NCBI GenBank assembly: GCA_027488495.1
Contig: JAIYBO010000020.1
Coordinates: 1-32,118, forward strand
Direction of reading: 5' to 3'
Length of the DNA: 32,118 bases
Origin: Bacteroidota bacterium
GTDB lineage: Bacteria; Bacteroidota; Bacteroidia; NS11-12g; UBA955
The notes under the pieces are model-generated. The model made no database searches. It saw only the letters and a program-made list of their open reading frames with translations, and was not told where the DNA came from. Below, piece after piece: positions 8,014-16,334 of the stretch. Numbering within the stretch: the first letter of the stretch is position 1; each line of letters starts with the position of its first letter. The position numbers were made by a program, and so were the translations under genes.

Positions 8014-9897
8014 ATGGATCAGTTTATTGTATCAGCTCGAAAGTATCGTCCTACAACGTTTGATGACGTGGTTGGACAACGTCAGGTGGCGGAAACTTTG
8101 ATGCATGAGATCAATAACAACAAATTGGCTCAAGCCTTTCTGTTTACAGGTCCAAGGGGCGTGGGTAAAACCACTTGTGCCAGAATCTTGGCCAAGGTAA
8201 TCAATGCCCAAGATGGGGGAGATCCCAATCAAGATTACGCATTTAACATATTTGAGTTGGATGCAGCCAGCAATAACTCGGTGGAAGATATCCGTCATTT
8301 GATTGATCAAGTGCGAATCCCACCCCAAGTTGGTAAATACAAAGTGTATATCATCGATGAGGTACACATGCTTTCTACGGCGGGCTTTAACGCATTTCTA
8401 AAGACTTTAGAGGAACCGCCATCGTATGCCATTTTTATTTTGGCAACCACGGAAAAGCATAAAATTTTACCCACCATTTTGAGCCGATGCCAGGTCTTCA
8501 ATTTCAATCGAATTGAGACCAAAGACATGGTAGAGCACCTGAAGGGCATCGCCCAGAAGGAAAACATTGAAGCCAGTGAAGATGCCTTGCATTTGATCGC
8601 CCGCAAAGCCGATGGTGGTTTGAGGGACGCACTTTCAATGTTTGATCAACTTGTGAGTTTTGGAGGTGGTAAAATTACCTATGAATCTGCCGTTGATATA
8701 TTGAGTGTTTTGGATCTGGATACCTTCTTCGATGTTTCAAGCATGTTGGCTTCATCGAATATTTCAGATGCACTTTTGTCTTACGACACCATCGTTAAAA
8801 AGGGATTTGATGGTTCAACCTTTTTGGGTGGAATGGCCGCCCATTTCAGGAATTTGGCGGTGAGCAAAGAAACCAAAACGCAATCCCTGTTGGATGTTTC
8901 TGAGTCTTTTCAATCCAAATACATTGAGCAATCCAATGCTTTTTCTTTCGCATTCATCCTCAATGGATTGAATTTAATTTCTGAAGCCGAAGAAAAGTAT
9001 AAAATGTCGCGAAATCCACGATTGTTGGTGGAGTTGATGCTGATGAAGCTCGGACATTTAAATTCATTCATTCAAAATATACCTTCCCTTGAGGAAGTAA
9101 AAAAAAAATTAGCGAATCCCACTGAAGGAGGCAAATCCGCATCGTTCAAGAGAGCACCTTCAATCGTAGAGGACAAGCCTAAGCCAAACATCGTTCCCAA
9201 ATCCATTGAATCCAACGGCTCAGGCACTGGTGAACAGAACATCGGCCCAGAAAAACTCGCTGAAAAAACCAGTTTACCCACCGCCAAAGGTGCAGAGATT
9301 TCCGCTGATTCTGCCAAACAAGAAGTGCCCGGAACAGCAGCGACGGTAAACAATACCGCGGTAAATGATGACTTGGTGACGTCCACAAGGATTAAACTCA
9401 AAGGTTTTGAGCAATTCAAGCAAATGCGCACTCAGCAGCAAACTGCGGTTCAAGAAGATGAGGTTTCACCAAAGTTAGAAGGCAATGCCGAAAGTACCAC
9501 ATCAATTGACATTCCAAATCGCGATGAAATATTGACTCCATCGTCAATATCAAATAAAAATATCGATGAAGCTTGGGTGGAATTTTATCAATCACAAACC
9601 ACTCGGGTACTCACGTGTTTGAAATCGTTGAAGTATGAGTACTTGGGAAATCAATTGATCATCACTTTGAATGCATCTCATCAAGAAAGTATTATTGATG
9701 AAATTAGGCCTACGCTCATGCAAATGCTGAAAAATCAAGTCCCTCATTTGGCAATTCAATCCATTGTTTCTGTGATGGGAGAGATTGAAGTCCAAGAAAG
9801 ACGTCCTTACACAGACAAAGAAAAGTTGGAATATTTGATTAAGAAGCATCCTGGTTTGGGTGAAGCCCTGGAATCATTGCATTTGCGACTTCCATAA
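8014..9897 (+). CDS. dnaX: DNA polymerase III subunit gamma/tau
   Basis: DnaX is the AAA+ motor of the clamp loader, and in its long (tau) form tethers polymerase cores and helicase. The 627-residue product has Walker A GPRGVGKT (46-53), Walker B DEVH (115-118), sensor-1 LATTE (143-147) and the SRC arginine finger (157-159), followed by clamp-loader domain III to about 360. The four-Cys zinc module usual between Walker A and LDAASNN is missing; that stretch (55-84) has only Cys55. A low-complexity linker (370-500) leads to a C-terminal domain (about 515-627) that would correspond to the tau polymerase-binding region. An A10 run at 9099-9108 falls at codons 362-365, at the core/linker boundary (separate entry). 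Monocistronic; its own promoter lies 8 nt upstream. Confidence 0.97.
   Translation: MDQFIVSARKYRPTTFDDVVGQRQVAETLMHEINNNKLAQAFLFTGPRGVGKTTCARILAKVINAQDGGDPNQDYAFNIFELDAASNNSVEDIRHLIDQVRIPPQVGKYKVYIIDEVHMLSTAGFNAFLKTLEEPPSYAIFILATTEKHKILPTILSRCQVFNFNRIETKDMVEHLKGIAQKENIEASEDALHLIARKADGGLRDALSMFDQLVSFGGGKITYESAVDILSVLDLDTFFDVSSMLASSNISDALLSYDTIVKKGFDGSTFLGGMAAHFRNLAVSKETKTQSLLDVSESFQSKYIEQSNAFSFAFILNGLNLISEAEEKYKMSRNPRLLVELMLMKLGHLNSFIQNIPSLEEVKKKLANPTEGGKSASFKRAPSIVEDKPKPNIVPKSIESNGSGTGEQNIGPEKLAEKTSLPTAKGAEISADSAKQEVPGTAATVNNTAVNDDLVTSTRIKLKGFEQFKQMRTQQQTAVQEDEVSPKLEGNAESTTSIDIPNRDEILTPSSISNKNIDEAWVEFYQSQTTRVLTCLKSLKYEYLGNQLIITLNASHQESIIDEIRPTLMQMLKNQVPHLAIQSIVSVMGEIEVQERRPYTDKEKLEYLIKKHPGLGEALESLHLRLP
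9099..9125 (+). other. Candidate slippage/frameshift site in dnaX (A10 tract)
   Basis: Ten consecutive A residues (9099-9108) lie in frame as GTA AAA AAA AAA TTA. A -1 ribosomal shift, or one extra A in the mRNA, reads on to TGA at 9123-9125. A +1 shift, or one missing A, reads AAT then TAG at 9110-9112. Either way the product would end near residue 366-371, just after the ATPase core, giving a short gamma-like form. E. coli uses programmed -1 frameshifting on an A-rich heptamer and Thermus uses transcriptional slippage on a dnaX A tract for the same purpose. A purine-rich GAGGAAG sits just upstream (9091-9097) and a weak hairpin (TGAAGG with CCTTCA) lies downstream. Confidence 0.5.
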
Positions 9898-9950
9898 TAA
9901 ATTAAAAATTGGCACAAAACACCCGATTTTCTTCGTTATTTTTGTGCTAA

Positions 9951-11150
9951 ATGTCCATGTCGGAGCTTTCATTTCAAAATACATCGGTGGCCTTCGCCCA
10001 CAAAAGCAATGGCGAGCTTTCAAAGGCCCGAATGTTGTTTAAGTCGTTCAATTTTCCAATTTTGCTAACCTACGGACCAACGATGGCCAAATTGGCTGTT
10101 GCATTGGGGTTGAAGTTCACCATAAAGAAAACCATTTTCGAACAGTTTTGTGGCGGTGAAACCATTGAAGAGTGTGATCAAGCCATTGCAGGTTTGGCAA
10201 AAAGTGGTATCGGTACCATACTTGATTATTCTGTTGAAGGCGAGGAAAGTGAAGCAACATTTGATCAAACCTGTGCCGAAATTTTAAAGACCATTCAAAG
10301 GGCCAAAGGAAATTCTGATATCCCATTTTCTGTATTTAAAACCACGGGGGTATTTTCATCGGATGTGTTGACTGCCGCTTCCGAAATCATCGAGAAAAAT
10401 CAAATCGTTGATATTGAGTTGATTGAAAATCATTTAATGGAGTCTCACAAGCAAGATTGGAGAAATGGATGTCATCGTTTCAATCAGTTGTGTGAAAACG
10501 CCGCAAATAGTGAGGTGCAAATCTTTGTGGATGCTGAAGAGAGTTGGCTGCAACCTGCCATTGATCTGTTGGCTACCAGTGCGATGCACAAATACAACCA
10601 AACGCGTGCTTGGGTGTTTAATACGTTACAGATGTATCGCCATGATCGATTGAGTTATTTGCAAAACCAAGTAGCAGAGGGTAGGTGTCAATATGGTTAT
10701 AAATTGGTGCGCGGGGCCTATATGGAAAAGGAAAGGGCTAGAGCTTCAAAAATGGGCTATCAAGACCCCATTCAGCCCAACAAAGAAGCCACAGATCGCG
10801 ATTATAACGCCGCGGTAACTTTCTGTATTGAGCATCATAATCAAGTGGCCGTTTGCATTGCCACGCACAATGAGCAATCTTCGCTTTTGGGAACGCAATG
10901 TTTAACGGCGAAAGGTTTGACATCGAACGATCAAAAAGTATCGTTTTCTCAGTTGTTGGGAATGAGCGATCACATCAGTTTTAATTTATCGCACAAAGGC
11001 TATAAGGTAAGTAAATATGTTCCATACGGACCTGTATTGTCTGTGATTCCATATCTCACACGCAGGGCACAAGAGAACAGTGGTATGGCCGGACAGATGG
11101 GTAGGGAGCTGGCATTGATTGAAGCCGAGATTAAACGCAGAAAAGGATGA
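9951..11150 (+). CDS. Proline dehydrogenase (PRODH domain)
   Basis: A monofunctional, 399-residue proline dehydrogenase, an FAD enzyme that oxidises proline to pyrroline-5-carboxylate and passes electrons to the quinone pool at the membrane. The PRODH (beta/alpha)8-barrel spans about 60-390. Diagnostic segments include VDAEESWLQ, YKLVRGAYMEKER and, near the end, YVPYGPVLSVIPYLTRRAQE, which carries the proline- and FAD-contacting Arg pair. The fused P5C dehydrogenase domain of E. coli PutA is absent. An alternative ATG two codons later (9957) is possible. A TATTTTTG -7-like box (9937-9944) ends 6 nt before the ATG. The last four bases overlap the start of ccmC (11147-11150), so the two may be translationally coupled. 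Confidence 0.95.
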   Translation: MSMSELSFQNTSVAFAHKSNGELSKARMLFKSFNFPILLTYGPTMAKLAVALGLKFTIKKTIFEQFCGGETIEECDQAIAGLAKSGIGTILDYSVEGEESEATFDQTCAEILKTIQRAKGNSDIPFSVFKTTGVFSSDVLTAASEIIEKNQIVDIELIENHLMESHKQDWRNGCHRFNQLCENAANSEVQIFVDAEESWLQPAIDLLATSAMHKYNQTRAWVFNTLQMYRHDRLSYLQNQVAEGRCQYGYKLVRGAYMEKERARASKMGYQDPIQPNKEATDRDYNAAVTFCIEHHNQVAVCIATHNEQSSLLGTQCLTAKGLTSNDQKVSFSQLLGMSDHISFNLSHKGYKVSKYVPYGPVLSVIPYLTRRAQENSGMAGQMGRELALIEAEIKRRKG

Positions 11151-12265
11151 TGATGAGAAAACATTGGTACAAATGGGTGGCAGCAATTTGTTTGCTTTAT
11201 GTGATTTTGGGTGGGTTGTTTTTGCCCCTTAAGCCCGGAATTACTGCCATTACGCCAGTTAAATTGCTATCGGGGAATGACATTGCGATCAAATTAAACG
11301 TTTACAATGCCCCATGGTTGAAGGAGAATGCTTTTAAACAATCGGATTTAGATGCCCAAAATGGGAGTTTTCAAATTCCAGCCAAAGTCATTTTGGTATC
11401 GAAAGGGGTGAAAGGACGTTGGGAAACGTCAAAAATTGATTTCTCAGGAAACCATGGTCAAGTCATTGCTCATTTCAATCTCACGATGGGTAAGGATAAA
11501 ATACCCAATGAATATTATTCCATTTTCATAGAGTTAAGCAATGGCAAGTTTTTGGGTATGCCGGATGCTTTGTTTTTAGAAAGAAATCCTTCAGATTCCA
11601 TTGGCAATGGGCAGTTGGTGTTGAAATCCAATGAAAATATCAATACAAACAGGGAAGTGTTCGAAATGAGTTTCCCCAATCGGGTGGTCTTGAATGAAAG
11701 CGTGAGAAACCTGTTTTACCATGTACCCATGTGGTTCGCGATGTTGGCCTTGTTGGGCATGTCGGCTTGGTATGCCATCAAATATTTGCGCTTTTCTCAA
11801 TTGAGCGATGATGTTATGGCCGATTCACTCATTCGGGTGGGTATTTTGGCAGGTATTTTGGGATGCATTACAGGTGCAACTTGGGCTCGGGTAACTTGGC
11901 AATCTTGGTGGCCCGCTTCTGACCCTAAATTGAATGGTGTAGCCATTGGCATGACCATGTATATCGCGTATTTGCTATTGAGATCTACACTTTCCGATCC
12001 TTACCAAAGGGCGAGAATTACCTCGGTATATTCGGTGTTTATCTTTCCTATTTTCATTGCTTTGATAGTGATTATGCCCAAATTATCGCCCAATTCTTTG
12101 CATCCAGGTTCTGGTGGTACTGTGGGTTTTAATAAATATGATTTGGATTCCACAATGCGATTGTTTTTTTATCCTGCGGTGATCGGATGGATTGCATTGT
12201 TTTATTGGATCGCCAATTTGCGATTGCGTATTGCCCATTTAACTGAAAAACAACTGAACGAATGA
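11147..12265 (+). CDS. ccmC: Cytochrome c biogenesis protein CcmC (haem handling)
   Basis: CcmC presents haem to the chaperone CcmE at the periplasmic face of the inner membrane. The 372-residue protein has one N-terminal membrane helix (about 9-27), a periplasmic segment (about 28-185), then five or six helices. The tryptophan-rich haem motif is seen as WQSWWPASDPKLNG (251-264). The two haem-axial His of the family are His192 (YHVPMWF) and His319 (NSLHPG). The roughly 155-residue periplasmic stretch makes the protein longer than the 245 of E. coli CcmC. Starts at 11147, 11150 and 11153 are all possible; the first overlaps the proline dehydrogenase stop. The stop overlaps the start of ccmD. 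Confidence 0.93.
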   Translation: MMMRKHWYKWVAAICLLYVILGGLFLPLKPGITAITPVKLLSGNDIAIKLNVYNAPWLKENAFKQSDLDAQNGSFQIPAKVILVSKGVKGRWETSKIDFSGNHGQVIAHFNLTMGKDKIPNEYYSIFIELSNGKFLGMPDALFLERNPSDSIGNGQLVLKSNENINTNREVFEMSFPNRVVLNESVRNLFYHVPMWFAMLALLGMSAWYAIKYLRFSQLSDDVMADSLIRVGILAGILGCITGATWARVTWQSWWPASDPKLNGVAIGMTMYIAYLLLRSTLSDPYQRARITSVYSVFIFPIFIALIVIMPKLSPNSLHPGSGGTVGFNKYDLDSTMRLFFYPAVIGWIALFYWIANLRLRIAHLTEKQLNE

Positions 12266-12432
12266 AAACTTCAATGTCGGAACAATTCGATGCCAACGCA
12301 GCTGAATTGCTAGCACAGCATAATCTAATGAACGCCGTTTATGGCGTACTGGTGATCATATTTGTTGGAATACTCTTTTATCTGATTCGTTTGGATCGCA
12401 AAATTTCACGTCTAGAAAAAAATCAATCATGA
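12262..12432 (+). CDS. ccmD: CcmD-like small membrane protein
   Basis: A 56-residue protein. It has one membrane helix (about 25-43, NAVYGVLVIIFVGILFYLI) followed by a charged cytoplasmic tail, RLDRKISRLEKNQS, which is the shape of CcmD. CcmD holds CcmC and CcmE together in the haem-transfer complex. The position, between ccmC and ccmE, with ATGA overlaps at both ends (12262-12265 and 12429-12432), strongly supports the call. A start at residue 5 is possible. Confidence 0.85.
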   Translation: MKTSMSEQFDANAAELLAQHNLMNAVYGVLVIIFVGILFYLIRLDRKISRLEKNQS

Positions 12433-12836
12433 AACCGTTTCACTTGATCTTGTTGGTCCTAGCAGCTGTTGGGATAGCCACAGTCATTAGCATGTATGGC
12501 AATACCACCCAATACGTTGCCTTCCCGGATGCTCAGCGAATCGCAGAGGAAAATCCAGGCAAAGCGGTGCACGTGGTATGTAAGTTAAACAAGGCAAAGC
12601 CGGTTGTTTACGATGCTCAAGCCAACGCAAATCGTTTGGAATTTTATGGTTTCGATTCGTTGAACAATGAAAGCAAAGTGGTATTTACCAAGCCCAAGCC
12701 CGCTCAATTCGAGCAACTAGAAAAGATGGTTTTGATTGGAACATACGACAAAGACCATTTCTTGGCCACCGAAATATTGAGTAAATGTCCTTCTAAATAC
12801 GAAGACGCCCCCGGTGCTTCAACAGCTGCAAAATGA
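12429..12836 (+). CDS. ccmE: Cytochrome c maturation haem chaperone CcmE, CXXXY type
   Basis: CcmE is a periplasmic OB-fold protein anchored by one N-terminal helix (about 4-23) that carries haem from CcmC to the CcmF ligase. The 135-residue product matches the family through EENPGKAVHVVCKL (strand start), RLEFYGFDS and LIGTYDKDHFLATEILSKCPSKYE. The haem-binding residue of the classical HXXXY motif is replaced by Cys120, giving CPSKY with Tyr124. This CXXXY form is known from archaea, some sulfate reducers and other bacteria. The ccmD stop and the ccmF start overlap it by 4 nt each. Confidence 0.92.
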   Translation: MKPFHLILLVLAAVGIATVISMYGNTTQYVAFPDAQRIAEENPGKAVHVVCKLNKAKPVVYDAQANANRLEFYGFDSLNNESKVVFTKPKPAQFEQLEKMVLIGTYDKDHFLATEILSKCPSKYEDAPGASTAAK

Positions 12837-15478
12837 ACCAAACACAAGCTCCAATAGTATTTAACGGCGAATGGCTTTGGTTGGGAAACCTGGGTCATGC
12901 GTTTGTGATTTTGGCATTCATAATGTCAATTTTATCGGCGGTTTTCTATTTTCAACATGAACAAACGAAAAACCAAAGCCTACAAATTTGGGCAAAACGG
13001 TTTTTTCAAATCCACGCCTTGGCGATTGTTTCGGTTTTCGTGGTGTTGTTCTCAATCATATTTTTTCACCGGTATGAGTTTCACTATGCCTGGCGACATT
13101 CGAGCAATAGCTTGCCGGTTTACTATATGATTTCATGCTTCTGGGAAGGCCAAGAGGGTAGTTTCCTGTTGTGGCTTTTTTGGAATGCATTGATGGGTGT
13201 GATTTTACAGCGTGTAGCAAAGTCGTGGGAATCCCCGGTGATGGTTGTGATTGCATTTGCCCAAATTGCCTTGAGTTCTATGCTTGTTGGGTTTCAATGG
13301 GGTGAATTTAAAATGGGTAGTTCTCCTTTCGATTTGTTGAGAGAGCAAAGGCCAGATTTTTTGAATATTCCCATTTTGGGACAATTGGGCGTTGAGAATT
13401 ATTTACAAGTTTTCAAAGACGGAAATGGATTAAATGCATTGTTGCAGAATTATTGGATGGTAATCCACCCACCTACATTGTTTTTGGGTTTTGCCACCGC
13501 CATCGTTCCTTTTGCCTACAGCATCGCGGCTCTTTGGAGAAATAACGAAAGAGGTTGGATTCCTTATGCACTTATTTGGAGTTTGGTGTGTGTGGGCATC
13601 CTTGGCTTGGGAATTATCATGGGCGGATTTTGGGCCTATGAAGCCTTGTCGTTTGGAGGATATTGGGCTTGGGATCCGGTTGAGAATGCATCGCTAATGC
13701 CGTGGCTCATCATGGCTAGTGCAGCGCATATGCTCATCATCTCAAAGTCTACAGGTCGCCATTTATTTACGTCGCACCTATTAACACAAATTTCATTTTG
13801 GTTGGTGTTGTATGCCACTTTCTTAACCCGAAGCGGTATTTTGGGAGAAGCCAGTGTGCATTCGTTCACCGATTTGGGATTATCCGGTCAATTGTTGCTG
13901 TTTTTATTGGCTTTCTTGGCATTTGCCTTGGTTGTGGTTCTCGAGGGTAAGAAGAGGAAATGGGCTTTATATGGCATTGTGTTGGCATTGCTTATCCCCA
14001 TGTCATTGGCCTATATGATCAAAAGCCCTGAAGCCATTGATACTTTTTACCAATGGTTAAAAGGGTTGGGTACTTGCTTGTTTTTGGGTTGGTTGGTGTA
14101 CTACATTTTTGCATTGTACAATAAAACCAAAGCCAATATGTCGGATGAAAGAATGGATTCCAGAGAATTCTGGATGTTCTTGGGTTCGATGTTTCTTATT
14201 CTGTCGTTGGTTCAAGTATTTGCCGCAACAAGCATTCCGGTATTCAATAAATTGTTTGGTTATAAAACGGCAGTTCCAAGCGCGGCAGATTACAACCGTG
14301 TTCAATTGTGGCTTGCCATGCCCATTATGTTGTTGATGAGCTTTGGGTATTGGTTTAAATTCAGAGAAACCGACTTGAAAACCATCAAGAAACCTTTGAT
14401 TCAATTGGGTTTGGTATCCATCGTCATCACCATTTTGCTGATGTTCGGTTTTGAGATTTATGAAGTGAAATTTGTCATCTTCTTGCTTTTGAGTATCACG
14501 CTGGTTGTTGCGAACTTGGTATATGGATACCAGAAAAAGAAATTTGAATGGCTTAGATGGGGTGGTAATATTGCTCACGTGGGTTTTGGGGTCTTGTTGA
14601 TGGGCGTGTTGGTTTCATCGGTGAATAAAAATGTACTTTCATCAACCAAGGATGGTATCGACCTAGCACCTGAAGTTGATCAAAAAGGAAACCAAGATAC
14701 CAAAGGCATCAAATTCAATCGTGAAAATCAATTGTTGTACAAAAACAAGCCACAAGAGTTACAACAATACACGGCGATTTATCTTGAAGATATTAAAGGT
14801 GTTGGAGTGGATAGTATCGACAAATACTTTAAGGTTGCATTTGTAAAGAAAAACAAGGAGGGTAGAACCGTAGATAGTTTTGTGTTGAGTCCGAAAACAC
14901 AAAACAATCCCAAAATGGGTTTACTGGCGGAGCCGTCTACCCGTCATTTCTTGCACAAAGACATTTTTACCCACGTCAACTACGAGAGCAGTATGGATCG
15001 AAAAGAGCCATTTAGCAATTTCCGCGTTGATACTGTGGGATTCTTCAGACCTTTTATTACTCAAACTGGGAAGGTGGTAATGTCAATTGATAGCATCAAT
15101 CGGAGCATGGATTCTGCAGGACTGAAGATAACTCTGGCGATCAAGGCAAAACGTTTGGGTGATTCGGTGTGGTTGCGTCCAGAATTTTTGATCAATGAAA
15201 TCACAGGCAATTTTGATATGAAACCTGCCGAAAGTGACAGATTTGGTATCATGGCAGCCATTTTGAATTTGCAAATCATCGATCCAAACCCAGCATCTCA
15301 GAACATTCGTTTTGTGATACAAACGGGTGAGAAAACCCCTGTTTGGGATTATATCGTGATTCAAGTTATCGAGTTCCCTTGGATTAATTTGGTTTGGGCA
15401 GGAACCATCATCATGGTGATTGGGTTTACCTTGGCCGTAATCAATCGAATCAAAAAACAAAAACAATTGATGGTATGA
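12833..15478 (+). CDS. ccmF: Cytochrome c haem lyase subunit CcmF
   Basis: CcmF receives haem from CcmE and attaches it to apocytochrome c. The 881-residue multi-spanning protein is longer than E. coli CcmF (about 647), as in related Bacteroidota. The WWD domain reads GGYWAWDPVENASLMPWL (275-291). Conserved His include His212 in WMVIHPP and those around residue 299 (SAAHML). Segments CFWEGQEGSFLLW (102-114) and LYATFLTRSGILGEASVHSF are family hallmarks. A large periplasmic domain occupies about 600-855, and one final helix (INLVWAGTIIMVIGFTLAV) ends the protein. The start overlaps ccmE and the stop overlaps the DUF2520 gene. No ccmA, ccmB or ccmH is in this window. Confidence 0.95.
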   Translation: MNQTQAPIVFNGEWLWLGNLGHAFVILAFIMSILSAVFYFQHEQTKNQSLQIWAKRFFQIHALAIVSVFVVLFSIIFFHRYEFHYAWRHSSNSLPVYYMISCFWEGQEGSFLLWLFWNALMGVILQRVAKSWESPVMVVIAFAQIALSSMLVGFQWGEFKMGSSPFDLLREQRPDFLNIPILGQLGVENYLQVFKDGNGLNALLQNYWMVIHPPTLFLGFATAIVPFAYSIAALWRNNERGWIPYALIWSLVCVGILGLGIIMGGFWAYEALSFGGYWAWDPVENASLMPWLIMASAAHMLIISKSTGRHLFTSHLLTQISFWLVLYATFLTRSGILGEASVHSFTDLGLSGQLLLFLLAFLAFALVVVLEGKKRKWALYGIVLALLIPMSLAYMIKSPEAIDTFYQWLKGLGTCLFLGWLVYYIFALYNKTKANMSDERMDSREFWMFLGSMFLILSLVQVFAATSIPVFNKLFGYKTAVPSAADYNRVQLWLAMPIMLLMSFGYWFKFRETDLKTIKKPLIQLGLVSIVITILLMFGFEIYEVKFVIFLLLSITLVVANLVYGYQKKKFEWLRWGGNIAHVGFGVLLMGVLVSSVNKNVLSSTKDGIDLAPEVDQKGNQDTKGIKFNRENQLLYKNKPQELQQYTAIYLEDIKGVGVDSIDKYFKVAFVKKNKEGRTVDSFVLSPKTQNNPKMGLLAEPSTRHFLHKDIFTHVNYESSMDRKEPFSNFRVDTVGFFRPFITQTGKVVMSIDSINRSMDSAGLKITLAIKAKRLGDSVWLRPEFLINEITGNFDMKPAESDRFGIMAAILNLQIIDPNPASQNIRFVIQTGEKTPVWDYIVIQVIEFPWINLVWAGTIIMVIGFTLAVINRIKKQKQLMV

Positions 15479-16311
15479 CCCACAGAATCCTGATATGGGG
15501 CTACGGGCGCTTGGGCCGAGCACTTTTGAAAGGGTTTGTGGATTTTCGCAATGCTAATGGACACTGGCCCATGGGTGCGGAGCGATGCATCGTTGTGGGT
15601 AGAGCCAAAGATCGTGTTTCAGTATTTCCAGATCAGCATGTTGAGTACTTACATGTAGATATTTCCAATACCGATGGCCGAGTAATTCATCTTTCCGATG
15701 ATTCCGACCATTCAATTTTGGAGCAGGGCGATGTGATTTTTGCCACTGTTCCAGACCAATACATCCAGTCTTTGGCCTCATTTTGTGATCAACCAGGTAT
15801 AGTATTTATTCACTGCAGCGGTGCAACGCCAATGTTGGACATGAATCACGCCAAGTCAGGTGTGTTTTATCCTCTGCAAACGTTCCCACAATTTGGCGAT
15901 GTAAATTGGTCGGATATTCCAGTTTTTTGGGAAAATGCCCAGCTTTTAACATTGTTCGAATCCCTGTTTTTGGCTTTGGGAGTGAAAAAGTCGCAAGAAT
16001 TGAGTTCAGTTGATCGAGAATATTTGCATCTGGCCGCTGTGTTCGCCAACAATTATACTGTGGCAATGGCCGGCATCGCCCATGATTTAATGCAATCTAG
16101 AAACATGAAATCCGAATGGATTCAGCCCATATTGGAAAAAACGGCGAAAAATTTGGGATTGCCAGATCCTTGGGATGCCCTTACTGGTCCAGCCAAACGA
16201 AACGATCAAACGTCGATCGATCGGCACTTAAAACTTCTAGAAAATCAGCCTGAATTGCGGGCCATCTATGAAAAAATGGGTTGGTACATCCAATCCAATC
16301 ATTCGAATTAG
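15475..16311 (+). CDS. DUF2520 protein with NAD(P)-type Rossmann fold
   Basis: A 278-residue protein with a Rossmann-like N-terminal domain. The dinucleotide motif is GYGRLG in ILIWGYGRLGRALLKGF (about 5-20), and FIHCSGATPM with VFYPLQTFP follows. The C-terminal DUF2520 domain is all-helical (about 170-275) and has LTGPAKRNDQTSIDRHLKLL, the most conserved segment of the family. The overall architecture resembles 6-phosphogluconate or ketopantoate-type dehydrogenases, but no substrate is known. The ATG at 15475 overlaps the ccmF stop (ATGA). The last codons form one arm of the terminator hairpin for the opposing TonB-receptor gene. A role in cytochrome maturation is not implied by the fold. 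Confidence 0.88.
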   Translation: MTHRILIWGYGRLGRALLKGFVDFRNANGHWPMGAERCIVVGRAKDRVSVFPDQHVEYLHVDISNTDGRVIHLSDDSDHSILEQGDVIFATVPDQYIQSLASFCDQPGIVFIHCSGATPMLDMNHAKSGVFYPLQTFPQFGDVNWSDIPVFWENAQLLTLFESLFLALGVKKSQELSSVDREYLHLAAVFANNYTVAMAGIAHDLMQSRNMKSEWIQPILEKTAKNLGLPDPWDALTGPAKRNDQTSIDRHLKLLENQPELRAIYEKMGWYIQSNHSN

Positions 16312-16329
16312 CATTTGTACCAACCCATT
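16271..16329 (-). terminator. Rho-independent terminator of the TonB-receptor transcript
   Basis: A perfect 14-bp inverted repeat (16275-16288 and 16316-16329, arm AATGGGTTGGTACA) is separated by 27 nt. On the minus strand the second arm is followed at once by T residues (complement of 16271-16274; the arm itself ends in TT), which is the pattern of an intrinsic terminator. On the plus strand the following run is only four T (16333-16336), so it is weaker in that direction. The left arm lies inside the DUF2520 coding sequence. It sits between two convergent genes. Confidence 0.7.
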
Positions 16330-16334
16330 GGGTT

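Noticed and set aside
14057..14578. Minus-strand frame of 173 codons inside ccmF
   Set aside because: It lies wholly antisense to the conserved ccmF frame, with a composition rich in His, Gln and Asn typical of reverse frames, and no recognisable domain.
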